DNA from: Pseudomonadota bacterium | GTDB taxonomy: Bacteria > Pseudomonadota > Alphaproteobacteria > Rhizobiales > Pleomorphomonadaceae | Reading direction: 5' to 3' | Assembly: GCA_018262505.1 (NCBI GenBank) | Contig: JAGSYV010000088.1 | Coordinates: 1 to 44,707 of the forward strand | DNA length: 44,707 nt | Shown: piece after piece, positions 1 through 8,354 of the stretch | How the letters are laid out: the number at the start of each line of letters is the position of its first letter | How positions within the stretch are numbered: the first letter of the stretch is position 1 | Translations under genes and position numbers: made by a program | The notes under the pieces: generated by a model | Seen by the model: only the letters and a program-made list of their open reading frames with translations | Databases searched by the model: none | What the model was told of the DNA's origin: nothing

Positions 1-27
1 GATTTTGCGGGAAGAGGAACCCGCTTT

Positions 28-36
28 GGAGGAGAG
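28..36 (+). promoter_or_regulatory. Ribosome binding site of the sugar-binding protein gene
   Basis: A GGAGGAGAG purine run ends 4 bases before the ATG at 41. It decides this start over an in-frame upstream codon at base 5, which would add 12 charged residues in front of a normal signal peptide. Confidence 0.75.
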
Positions 37-40
37 AGCA

Positions 41-1282
41 ATGAAAATCAGCAAGCTGCTGGCCGCGGCCAGCCTCGTCACGTTTTGCTTTGCCGCCGGC
101 GCGGCTGAGGCCGATACGCTGCAGATGTGGGTGCGCAGCGGCATCGGCGCCTCGTTCACCAAGCTGGTCGAGGCCTATAATGGCAGCCACGACGACAAGA
201 TCCAGATGACGGAGGTTCCGTTCTCCGAGCTGGTGCAGAAATATGCGACGGCCATCGCCGGCGGCCAGGCGCCTGACGCGCTGTCGCTCGACCTGATCTA
301 TAACCCCGCCTTCGCGGCGGCTGGCCAGCTCGAAGACCTGACCGACTGGGCCAAGGCCCTGCCCTACTTCTCCTCGCTGTCGCCGAGCCACGTCAAGCTA
401 GGTACCTATGAGGACAAGATCTACGGTCTGCCGCTGTCGGTCGAAACCTCGGTGTTCGCCTGGAACAAGGATCTCTACAAGAAGGCCGGCCTCGATCCGG
501 ACAAGGCGCCGACCACCTGGGAAGAGATTTCCGAGAACGCCAAGAAAATTCGCGCCCTTGGCGATGACATCTACGGCTTCTATTTCTCGGGCGGCGGTTG
601 CGGCGGCTGCATGATCTTCACCTTCACTCCGCTCACCTGGGGCGCCGGTGCCGACATCCTGTCGGAGGACGGCAAGAAGGCGACGCTCGACACGCCGCAG
701 ATGCGCAAGGCGGTCGGCTATTATCGCGATATGGTCAAGGCGGGCGTGGTCCCGCCGGGTGCCGCGTCGGACACCGGCACCAACTTCCTGTCGATCACCA
801 ACGGCAAGATCGGCCAGCAGAACCTCGGTGCCTTCGCCATCGGCACGCTGGTCACCGAGCATCCGGACATCCATTTCGGCGTGTCGCTGATCCCGAGCGT
901 CGATGGCAAGACCTCCTCGTTCGCCGGTGGCGACAACTTCGTCATCACCAAGGGCTCGCCGCGCGCCGCCATCGCCAAAAACTTCCTCGAATACGCTTAC
1001 TCGCCTGAGGGCCAGAAGGTGATGGCGAAATACGGCAGCCTGCCGACCCGTTCGGACATCGCCGCCGAGGTGCTGAAAGATCTTGATCCGCGCATGCAGG
1101 TCGGCGTCGATGCCATCGCCGTCGCCAAGACGCCCTACACGCTGCAATTCAACGACCTGATCAACAGCGCCAACGGTCCATGGGCCTCGTTCACCAACGC
1201 CGCCATCTTCGGCGATGACGTCGATGGTGCCTTCGCCAAGGCCCAGGAAGAGATGCAGAGCATCATCGACAACGCCCAGTAA
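41..1282 (+). CDS. Sugar ABC transporter, periplasmic substrate-binding protein (family 1)
   Basis: This 413-residue protein should capture a sugar or oligosaccharide in the periplasm and deliver it to the permease pair that follows. Residues 1-24 form a Sec signal peptide with an A-E-A cleavage site, after which the chain has the family 1 (MalE/UgpB-like) binding-protein layout, including the typical segments 'YGLPLSVETSVFAWNKDLY' and 'TTWEEI'. A short glycine-rich stretch with two cysteines (GGGCGGC, about residue 187) is unusual and could form a small disulfide loop. The gene heads an operon with two permeases, a GH127 hydrolase and an ATPase, which suggests an arabinofuranose-containing oligosaccharide as ligand. 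That substrate is inferred from context only. An intercistronic hairpin follows the stop. Confidence 0.93.
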   Translation: MKISKLLAAASLVTFCFAAGAAEADTLQMWVRSGIGASFTKLVEAYNGSHDDKIQMTEVPFSELVQKYATAIAGGQAPDALSLDLIYNPAFAAAGQLEDLTDWAKALPYFSSLSPSHVKLGTYEDKIYGLPLSVETSVFAWNKDLYKKAGLDPDKAPTTWEEISENAKKIRALGDDIYGFYFSGGGCGGCMIFTFTPLTWGAGADILSEDGKKATLDTPQMRKAVGYYRDMVKAGVVPPGAASDTGTNFLSITNGKIGQQNLGAFAIGTLVTEHPDIHFGVSLIPSVDGKTSSFAGGDNFVITKGSPRAAIAKNFLEYAYSPEGQKVMAKYGSLPTRSDIAAEVLKDLDPRMQVGVDAIAVAKTPYTLQFNDLINSANGPWASFTNAAIFGDDVDGAFAKAQEEMQSIIDNAQ

Positions 1283-1298
1283 GCCCCCACGCGATCGA

Positions 1299-1326
1299 CC
1301 GGCCGGAAGATCCGTCTTTCGGCCGG
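1299..1326 (+). repeat. Strong intercistronic RNA hairpin after the binding-protein gene
   Basis: Bases 1299-1310 pair with 1315-1326 in a 12-bp stem (one G-U pair) closed by a TCCG tetraloop. No T-run follows directly, so it is unlikely to be a full terminator. In malE-type operons hairpins in this position protect the upstream binding-protein message and keep its level above that of the permeases. The same role is inferred here. Confidence 0.7.
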
Positions 1327-1440
1327 CATCCCTCGGACGGCAGCGGTCCGCGTGATCCGTCCCCTCGTCCGCCCCTTGGTTTTTTCGCATCCGGCACAGG
1401 GCACTGCCCTTCGAACGGGTGATTGAGAAGAATGCCAGCG

Positions 1441-2361
1441 ATGACTCTCGCCGACAGCCTATCCCGCCCTCTACGCCGACCGCGACCCAGACGCCGGTCG
1501 CAATGGAAGGGCCTTCTCTACATCGCACCCGCCATGGCGCTGGTGATCGTTTTCTTCATTCTGCCGGTGCTGTTCACCTTCTGGATGAGCCTGCACAAGT
1601 GGCCGCTGCTTGGGGCGCCGAAATTCATCGGCCTCGGCAACTACATCCGGATGCTGTCCGACACCCGCTTCTATTCGGCGCTTGGCTTCACCGCCTACTA
1701 TACGGTGATCATCACCATCGCCATCTTTGCCCTGGCCTTCCCGCTTGCCATCTTCGTCGAGCGGCAGCGCCGAATGGTCGGCGTCTACCGGACGGCCATC
1801 TTCATGCCGGTGGTGGTCGGTCTTGCCTCGGCGTCGCTGCTCTGGGTGTGGTTTGCCAACGTCGATGTCGGCTTTCTCAACCCGCTGCTCGCCTGGCTCG
1901 GCATCGTCGATCTCAAGACCAACTTCTTTGCCAGCTTCGACAGCGCCTTCTTCATCATCTGCCTGATGGTGGTCTGGAAGGTGGCCGGCTTCACCATGAT
2001 CATCCTGCTCACCGGCCTGCAGGCGATCCCGACAGAGCTCGGCGAAGCGGCGCGCATCGACGGCGCCAACCGCTGGAAGCGCTTCATCTACGTCACGCTG
2101 CCGCTGATGCGGAAGACGATGGCGCTGTCGCTGATCCTGTCGGTGACCGGATCGATCCTCGCCTTCGACCAGTTCTACATCATGACGGCCGGTGGGCCGC
2201 AGAACAAGATGATCTCAGTGGTCTACTACATCTTCAACCAGTCCTTCGTGTCGTTCAACCTCGGCTATGGCGCGGCCATGTCGCTGGGCCTTCTGGTGAT
2301 CCTGGTGCTGATCAGCATCTTCCAGCTCTGGCTGCTGCGTGTTGGGGAGGAGCGGCCATGA
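1441..2361 (+). CDS. Sugar ABC transporter permease (MalF type)
   Basis: This is the first of two inner-membrane permease subunits of the importer begun at 41. About six hydrophobic helices follow a basic N-terminus. The cytoplasmic EAA loop that docks the ATPase is visible as 'GEAARIDGANRWKRF', about residue 205. The start at 1441 was chosen because GAGAAG at 1425-1430 lies 10 bases upstream; an ATG at 1432 or a TTG at 1423 would place that motif too close or inside the gene. The stop overlaps the next start in an ATGA, so the two permeases are translationally coupled. Length (306 residues) is normal for the family. Confidence 0.93.
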   Translation: MTLADSLSRPLRRPRPRRRSQWKGLLYIAPAMALVIVFFILPVLFTFWMSLHKWPLLGAPKFIGLGNYIRMLSDTRFYSALGFTAYYTVIITIAIFALAFPLAIFVERQRRMVGVYRTAIFMPVVVGLASASLLWVWFANVDVGFLNPLLAWLGIVDLKTNFFASFDSAFFIICLMVVWKVAGFTMIILLTGLQAIPTELGEAARIDGANRWKRFIYVTLPLMRKTMALSLILSVTGSILAFDQFYIMTAGGPQNKMISVVYYIFNQSFVSFNLGYGAAMSLGLLVILVLISIFQLWLLRVGEERP

Positions 2362-3221
2362 CCACCAAGAAAGGGGCTCGTGCCCGCCGCGCACTGCTCG
2401 GCGCCGGTGGCTACCACGGCACCGGCATCCTGCTCGCCGTCTTCTTCCTGGCACCGTTCGCCATCACCATCCTCTCGTCCTTCCGCCATGGCACGGAAGC
2501 GCGACTGCCGCCGATCCCGCCGTGGCCGACCAACGGCTTCAGCCTCGATGCCTACCGCAGCCTCGATAGCTTCGGCGCCGGCGTCTGGCAGCACACGCTG
2601 AACTCGGCGGCGGTAGCGATCGGAACGGCGCTGCTCACGGTGGTGGTGAGTCTGCTCGCCGGATATGGCTTCTCGCGCTACCAGTTCAGGCTGAAGAACG
2701 CACTGTTCGTGCTGATCATCGCCACGCTGATGATCCCGTTCCAATCGATCCTGACGCCGCTGTTCATCATCCTCGCTAGGCTGGGCCTCAACAACTCGCT
2801 GATCGGCCTGACGCTGGTCTACGTGACGCTGCAGCTTCCCTTCTCGGTGTTCATGATGCGCAACGCCTTCGACGCGGTGCCGAAGGAGATCGAGGAAGCC
2901 GCCCGCATCGACGGTGCCCGCGACCTCGGGCTGCTCGTCCGCGTGCTGTTGCCGCTGGTGCTGCCCGGTATTGTCACGGTGGCGATCTTCGCCTTCCTCA
3001 ACTCCTGGAACGAGTTCCTGGCCGCGCTCGTGCTGCTGTCGGACAATTCCAAGTTCACGCTGCCGATCCTGATTTCGGCGGTACGCGCCGGGCGGCTCGG
3101 TGCCATCGACTGGGGCGCCGTCCAGGCGGGCGTCACCGTGATGAGCGTGCCTTGCCTGTTCGTCTTCCTGCTTCTGCAACGCTACTACATGCGCGGCCTG
3201 ATGGCCGGCGCGGTGAAGTGA
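2358..3221 (+). CDS. Sugar ABC transporter permease (MalG type)
   Basis: The second permease subunit, 287 residues, has six membrane segments and an EAA loop reading 'EIEEAARIDGARDLGLL' near residue 180. The 'NSWNEFLAALVLL' segment near the C-terminus is typical of MalG-like subunits. The gene begins inside the last codons of its partner (ATGA overlap at 2358) with GGGGAGGAG at 2344-2352 as ribosome site. It forms a heterodimeric channel with the preceding product and is served by the ATPase encoded at 5188. Confidence 0.93.
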   Translation: MTTKKGARARRALLGAGGYHGTGILLAVFFLAPFAITILSSFRHGTEARLPPIPPWPTNGFSLDAYRSLDSFGAGVWQHTLNSAAVAIGTALLTVVVSLLAGYGFSRYQFRLKNALFVLIIATLMIPFQSILTPLFIILARLGLNNSLIGLTLVYVTLQLPFSVFMMRNAFDAVPKEIEEAARIDGARDLGLLVRVLLPLVLPGIVTVAIFAFLNSWNEFLAALVLLSDNSKFTLPILISAVRAGRLGAIDWGAVQAGVTVMSVPCLFVFLLLQRYYMRGLMAGAVK

Positions 3222-3247
3222 CATCTTCCCTCATTGGAAACCCAATC

Positions 3248-5182
3248 ATGACCAAGACCAAGAGAGACCGTCAGTTCCGTCCCGTCCCCGTGCCGTCCGT
3301 CGTGCTCGGTGGCCTGTTCGGCGCCCGCCAGGATGCCGTCTGCAACGCCACCGCCGAGACGCTGCTCGACCGCTGCGTCGATGCGGGCATGGTGAAGGCG
3401 ATCGACGTCAGCCAGCCGAGCCCGGGCATCGTACTCCCCCTCCAACCCTGGGGCGGCTCGACGCAGATGTTCTGGGACAGCGACCTCGGCAAGTCGATCG
3501 AGACGGTTGCCTTCTCGCTCTACCGCAAGCCAAACCCCGCGCTGGAAGCGCGTGTCGACAAGATCATTGACCTCTATGAGCAGATGCAGGACGCCGATGG
3601 CTATTTGAATGCCTGGTTCCAGCGCGTCCAGCCGGGCCGCCGCTGGACCAACCTACGCGACTTCCACGAACTCTACTGCGCCGGGCACCTGATGGAAGGC
3701 GCCGTCGCCTATTATCAGGCGACGGGCAAGCGCAAGCTGCTCGACATCATGTGCCGCTATGCCGACTACATGATCACGGTGTTCGGCCATGGCCCCGGCA
3801 AGATCGCCGGCTATTGCGGCCATGAAGAGGTGGAGCTGGCGCTCGTCAAACTCGCCCGCGTCACCGGGCAAAAGAAGTATCTCGATCTCGCCAAATATTT
3901 CATCGACGAGCGCGGTACCGAGCCGCACTACTTCACCGAAGAAGCGATCCGCGACGGGCGCGACCCGGCGGACTTCATCCAGAAGAGCTACGAATACAAC
4001 CAGGCTCACCAGCCGGTGCGCGAGCAGAAGAAGGTTGTCGGGCATGCGGTGCGCGCCATGTACCTCTATTCGGGCATGGCCGACATCGCCACCGAATATA
4101 ACGACGACACGCTGACCGCCGCGCTCGATACGCTGTGGGACGACCTCATTACCAAGCAGATGTACATCACCGGCGGCATCGGGCCGGCGGCTTCCAACGA
4201 GGGTTTCACCGACTATTACGACCTGCCGAACGAGAGCGCCTATGCCGAAACCTGCGCCTCGGTCGGCCTGGTGTTCTGGGCCAATCGCATGCTTGGCCGC
4301 GGCCCCAACCGCCGCTTCGCCGACATCATGGAGATTGCGCTTTACAACGGCTCGCTCAGCGGCCTGTCGCTCGACGGCAAGACCTTCTTCTACGAGAACC
4401 CGCTCGAGAGCGCCGGCAAGCACCATCGCTGGATCTGGCATCGCTGCCCCTGCTGCCCGCCCAACATCGCCCGCCTTGTCGCCTCGGTCGGCTCCTACAT
4501 GTACGCCGTCGCCGACGACGAGATTGCCGTGCATCTCTATGGCGAAAGCTCGGTGAAGGCCGAGGTGGCCGGCACCAAGATCGAGCTCAGCCAAGCCACC
4601 CGCTACCCTTGGCATGGCGCAGTACGGCTGACGCTGAAAGTGGAAAAGCCGACGCGCTTTGCCGTCTCGCTGCGGATTCCCGGCTGGGCGAAGGGAGCCA
4701 AGCTTTCCATCGACGGCGGCGCGGTGGATCTCGCCTCCGTCATGGTGGATGGCTACGCGCGTATCGAACATGAATGGACAGGACGAGAAGTCATCGACCT
4801 CGAACTGCCGCTTATTCCGCGCGCCCTCTGGGCCGATCCGCGCGTCCGCCAGGATACCGGCCGCTTTGCACTGATGCGCGGGCCGCTGGTTTATTGTGCC
4901 GAGGCTGTCGACAATGGCGAGGGGCTCAACGCCCTCACCGTAACAGGCGATCCGGTGCGCGCCGCCGCGAGCGAGATCGCGGCGCTCGGTGGGGCCGTTG
5001 CGCTCGACATCGAGGCGACGCGCGATGTCAGCACTGGATTCGAAGGCTCTCTCTATCGCGAAGCGCCACCGGCGACGGAGCCTGCCAAGGCACGCTTCGT
5101 GCCCTATCACCTCTGGGACAACCGCGCCCCTGGCGAGATGCTCGTCTGGATGCGCGGTGGTCCGAAGAAGAACGGAGCGTGA
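3248..5182 (+). CDS. Glycoside hydrolase family 127 (beta-L-arabinofuranosidase-type)
   Basis: This 644-residue enzyme has no signal peptide, so it should act in the cytoplasm on imported oligosaccharides, releasing beta-L-arabinofuranose or a related sugar. In Bifidobacterium HypBA1 a cysteine nucleophile and a zinc site use Glu322, Glu338, Cys340, Cys417 and Cys418. The matching residues here are Glu318 (in N-E-G), Glu334 and Cys336 (in A-E-T-C-A) and Cys402-Cys403 (in C-P-C-C-P-P-N). All zinc and nucleophile positions are therefore present. The gene lies between the permeases and the ATPase of one importer, which supports uptake followed by hydrolysis. GH127 members include other activities, so the exact sugar remains open. 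Confidence 0.9.
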   Translation: MTKTKRDRQFRPVPVPSVVLGGLFGARQDAVCNATAETLLDRCVDAGMVKAIDVSQPSPGIVLPLQPWGGSTQMFWDSDLGKSIETVAFSLYRKPNPALEARVDKIIDLYEQMQDADGYLNAWFQRVQPGRRWTNLRDFHELYCAGHLMEGAVAYYQATGKRKLLDIMCRYADYMITVFGHGPGKIAGYCGHEEVELALVKLARVTGQKKYLDLAKYFIDERGTEPHYFTEEAIRDGRDPADFIQKSYEYNQAHQPVREQKKVVGHAVRAMYLYSGMADIATEYNDDTLTAALDTLWDDLITKQMYITGGIGPAASNEGFTDYYDLPNESAYAETCASVGLVFWANRMLGRGPNRRFADIMEIALYNGSLSGLSLDGKTFFYENPLESAGKHHRWIWHRCPCCPPNIARLVASVGSYMYAVADDEIAVHLYGESSVKAEVAGTKIELSQATRYPWHGAVRLTLKVEKPTRFAVSLRIPGWAKGAKLSIDGGAVDLASVMVDGYARIEHEWTGREVIDLELPLIPRALWADPRVRQDTGRFALMRGPLVYCAEAVDNGEGLNALTVTGDPVRAAASEIAALGGAVALDIEATRDVSTGFEGSLYREAPPATEPAKARFVPYHLWDNRAPGEMLVWMRGGPKKNGA

Positions 5183-5187
5183 CGGTC

Positions 5188-6213
5188 ATGTCCGATAGTG
5201 GCGTTCAGCTCATCGAGGTGCGCAAGAGCTACGGCTCAATGGAGGTCATTCACGGCGTCAACCTGTCGATCCCCGACGGCGCCTTCGTGGTGTTCGTCGG
5301 GCCTTCGGGCTGCGGCAAGTCTACCCTGTTGCGGATGATCGCCGGTCTCGAGGAGGTGACGGATGGCGAAATCGCCATCAAGGGCCGGGACGTCACCGAC
5401 GTCGATCCGTCGCAGCGCGGCATCGCCATGGTGTTTCAGAGCTATGCGCTCTATCCGCACATGACGGTGCGCGACAATCTGGCCTTCGGGCTGAAGATGC
5501 AGCGCACCGACAAGGCAGTAATCGACGAGCGCGTGGCAGCGGCGGCGGCGATCCTGAAGATCGAGCCGCTCATGGAGCGGCGACCGGGCCAGCTCTCGGG
5601 TGGCCAGCGGCAGCGCGTCGCCATCGGCCGGGCCATCGTGCGCCAGCCGGAGGTGTTCCTGTTCGACGAGCCGCTCAGCAACCTCGACGCGGAACTGCGT
5701 GTTTCCATGCGCGTCGAGATCGCCCGGCTGCATCGCGAACTCGGCAACACAATGATCTACGTGACGCATGACCAGACCGAGGCGATGACGCTCGCCGACG
5801 TCATCGTCGTGCTGCGCGACGGTCGCGTCGAGCAGTCGGGTTCGCCCCGCACCGTCTACGAGGACCCTGACAACGCCTTCGTCGCCGGCTTCATCGGTTC
5901 GCCACGCATGAATCTGCTCGACGCAGTCTGGCGCGGTGACGGCAAGGTGGAGCTTGCCGGCCGATTGGAAGCCGCGCCGATCGCTGGCGCGGGCCTTGTC
6001 CCTGGCAACAAGGTGACCTTCGGCCTCCGGCCCGAGCATCTCATCGTCGGCGCCGGCGGCACGCGCTACCTCTATTGCCAGCTGACCGACGGCCAGCCGC
6101 TGATTGTCGAGTATCGGGATGGACCGGACGTCCACTCGGGCGATGCCATCACGCTCGGCTGTCCGCCGAACCGCCGCTACATATTCAACGAAGGCGGACT
6201 GCGCATCCGCTGA
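5188..6213 (+). CDS. Sugar ABC transporter ATP-binding protein (MalK/UgpC type)
   Basis: This 341-residue ATPase powers the upstream permease pair. The Walker A motif is at residues 38-46 (GPSGCGKST). It is followed by the Q-loop ([11 protein letters not shown]), the signature [14 protein letters not shown], Walker B (VFLFDEP) and the switch histidine in [14 protein letters not shown]. After about residue 240 there is a MOP/TOBE-like regulatory region ending at FNEGGLRIR. This part is slightly shorter than in E. coli MalK, with fewer C-terminal residues. The start lies five bases after the GH127 stop, so the two are probably coupled. It is the last gene before a strong terminator. Confidence 0.94.
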   Translation: MSDSGVQLIEVRKSYGSMEVIHGVNLSIPDGAFVVFVGPSGCGKSTLLRMIAGLEEVTDGEIAIKGRDVTDVDPSQRGIAMVFQSYALYPHMTVRDNLAFGLKMQRTDKAVIDERVAAAAAILKIEPLMERRPGQLSGGQRQRVAIGRAIVRQPEVFLFDEPLSNLDAELRVSMRVEIARLHRELGNTMIYVTHDQTEAMTLADVIVVLRDGRVEQSGSPRTVYEDPDNAFVAGFIGSPRMNLLDAVWRGDGKVELAGRLEAAPIAGAGLVPGNKVTFGLRPEHLIVGAGGTRYLYCQLTDGQPLIVEYRDGPDVHSGDAITLGCPPNRRYIFNEGGLRIR

Positions 6214-6242
6214 CCTCTCCTCCGAAAGCCAAGAAGCACCTC

Positions 6243-6273
6243 GGCCCGCGTCTCCCCCACGCGGGCCTTTTCT
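6243..6273 (+). terminator. Rho-independent terminator of the GH127/ABC operon
   Basis: A perfect 9-bp GC-rich stem (6243-6251 with 6259-6267) and a 7-base loop are followed at once by TTTTCT. It lies 30 bases after the ATPase stop and separates the sugar operon from tamA. Confidence 0.88.
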
Positions 6274-6413
6274 CGTCGTCGCCACACACAGGACGAATTG
6301 CGGTGATTGTCATCTTTTCTCTTTCGTAACCTCAATTTATTCTAATCTTCAGGATAGGCGGCGCTGAGTACCAAACCGGCATCGTCTGTTGCGTGAGTGG
6401 GAGAGGGCATTTC

Positions 6414-8342
6414 ATGCGGGTCAAAGGGAAGAGACTACCCCCGACGACCGCCCGCTTCGTCGCCGTTGCGGCGTCGCTGCTCTCCATCTCGCTACTGCCT
6501 CAGGAGGCTGCCGCCTTCGAGCTTTTCGGCCATCGTTTCTTCGAGGCCGCCCCCGATCCCGACATCTCGCCCGATGCGCAGCGCTACACCGTGGCGATCG
6601 ACACGGTCGGGGCGGACGACACGTTGCACGCCGCCGTGCTTGCCGCTTCCGCTCTGTGGACCGGTCGGGACGACACGCCGCCGCCCTCGACTGCCGCCTT
6701 TCTCAGCCGTGTGAATGCCGAATACGGCCGCATCACCGCAGCTCTCTATCGCGAGGGCCACTATGGCGGCACCGTCGAGATCACCATCGACGGTCAAGAT
6801 CCAGACTCCATCGCGCCTGATGCTGTTCTGCCGCAGCCGGCGAAAGTGGCAATGCGCATTACGCCCGGCCCGCTCTTCCGCTTCGGCAAGGTGGAGATCA
6901 CAGGCGCGCCGCCGCTCGGTCGGGAGGACGCAGATTTCAAGAAATCGACACCGGCCAAAATAGGTCTTGCCGCCGGCGAGCCGGCACGGGCGGGCGCCGT
7001 CACGGAATCGGAAAAGCTGCTGATCGATGCCTGGCGACGGCGCGGCCATCCGCTCGCCAGCGTCGTCAAGCGTGACACTATTGCCCAGCATGACAGCTCG
7101 ACGCTCGATGTGGCCATCACCGTCGATCCCGGCCTAGCGGCCACTTTCGGTCCACTTGCAGTGACCGGCACCAACCAAATGGATGCTGGGTACACCGCCT
7201 GGATGACCGGCATCGAACCCGGCATGCCTTACAGCCCTGCCGCCATCGAGCGTGGGCAGAAGAACCTCCGGCGGCTGCAGGTTTTCTCCAGTCAGCGCAT
7301 CGAGGAAGCCAACGCGCTTGGTCCGAACGGCCAACTGCCGCTGACCCTCAACGTCGCCGAGCGGCCGCTTCACGTGTTTGGTGGCGGCGTCAGCTACGCC
7401 ACCGAGGATGGCGCTGGCCTGGAAGCCTATTGGCAGCATCGCAATCTCTTCGGGCACGCCGAATCCCTCAAGCTGTCGGGCGCAGTGAACGGCATTGCCG
7501 GTGTCGACCCCAAGGACTTCAATTATGACCTCTCGGCGAACTTCACCCGACCGGGCGTCATCACCCCCTTCACCGATTTCACCGCCGGGCTCGAAGCGAA
7601 GCGGGAGACGCCCGACACCTATACCGAGACGGCGATCACCGCGAAGGTCGGGCTCAGCCACGCCATCACCGAGCAACTCACGGCCACGCTTGGTCTCGGT
7701 GTGACTGCCTCACGCGACAAGGACGCCCAAGGCACCGACAAATTCCTGCTCACCGGCCTACCACTTGGCCTCACCTACGACAGCCGCGACGACAAGACCG
7801 ATCCGCATGAGGGCTTCAACGCCAAGGTCAGTGCCGAACCGTTCTACGAGGCGAATTTCGGCAATGCCGGCGTTATCGCCGACGCCTCCATCGCCTCCTA
7901 TGTGCCGCTCGATCGTGATGATCGTTTTGTTATCGCTGGCCGTCTCGCCGCCGGTTCGATTTTGGGCGCCCCCATCGACGAGATGCCCAATGGCCGCCTC
8001 TATTATGCCGGCGGCGGCTCGTCGGTGCGTGGCTACACCTATCGCAGCCTCGGCCCCAAGGAAAACGGCATGGTGACCGGCGGTCTGTCGCATCTCGAAG
8101 GCTCGGTTGAGCTCCGCGCCAAAGTAACCGAGCACTTCGGCGTGGTTGGCTTTGTCGATGCCGGCAACGCCTTCGCTTCGAACTATCCCGATTTCTCGGA
8201 GAGTCTACATTTTGCCGCTGGCGCCGGCATTCGCTACTACACCGGTCTTGGGCCAGTGCGGCTCGACGTCGCGTTGCCACTCAATCGCGAGCGGGGCGAC
8301 TCGACTTTGGGCGTCTACATTGGCCTCGGCCAGAGCTTTTAA
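6414..8342 (+). CDS. tamA: TamA, outer-membrane BamA/Omp85-family assembly protein
   Basis: This 642-residue protein is the outer-membrane part of the translocation and assembly module, which helps insert autotransporters and other beta-barrels. An N-terminal signal peptide (about residues 1-33, ending PQEAAA) is followed by POTRA-type repeats to about residue 300. The rest is a 16-strand-type barrel region with the Omp85 hallmark 'YYAGGGSSVRGYTYRSLGP' and the terminal 'RLDVALPLN...LGVYIGLGQSF' strand ending in phenylalanine. The ATG at 6414 is preceded by GGGAGAGG and starts a proper signal sequence. The gene directly precedes tamB with 12 bases between them, the usual pairing. Confidence 0.93.
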   Translation: MRVKGKRLPPTTARFVAVAASLLSISLLPQEAAAFELFGHRFFEAAPDPDISPDAQRYTVAIDTVGADDTLHAAVLAASALWTGRDDTPPPSTAAFLSRVNAEYGRITAALYREGHYGGTVEITIDGQDPDSIAPDAVLPQPAKVAMRITPGPLFRFGKVEITGAPPLGREDADFKKSTPAKIGLAAGEPARAGAVTESEKLLIDAWRRRGHPLASVVKRDTIAQHDSSTLDVAITVDPGLAATFGPLAVTGTNQMDAGYTAWMTGIEPGMPYSPAAIERGQKNLRRLQVFSSQRIEEANALGPNGQLPLTLNVAERPLHVFGGGVSYATEDGAGLEAYWQHRNLFGHAESLKLSGAVNGIAGVDPKDFNYDLSANFTRPGVITPFTDFTAGLEAKRETPDTYTETAITAKVGLSHAITEQLTATLGLGVTASRDKDAQGTDKFLLTGLPLGLTYDSRDDKTDPHEGFNAKVSAEPFYEANFGNAGVIADASIASYVPLDRDDRFVIAGRLAAGSILGAPIDEMPNGRLYYAGGGSSVRGYTYRSLGPKENGMVTGGLSHLEGSVELRAKVTEHFGVVGFVDAGNAFASNYPDFSESLHFAAGAGIRYYTGLGPVRLDVALPLNRERGDSTLGVYIGLGQSF

Positions 8343-8354
8343 GGAGGCGATCCT

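Noticed and set aside
3653..5110. Long minus-strand open frame opposite the GH127 gene
   Set aside because: GH127 zinc and nucleophile residues are all in the plus-strand frame; the antisense product has no recognisable domain.
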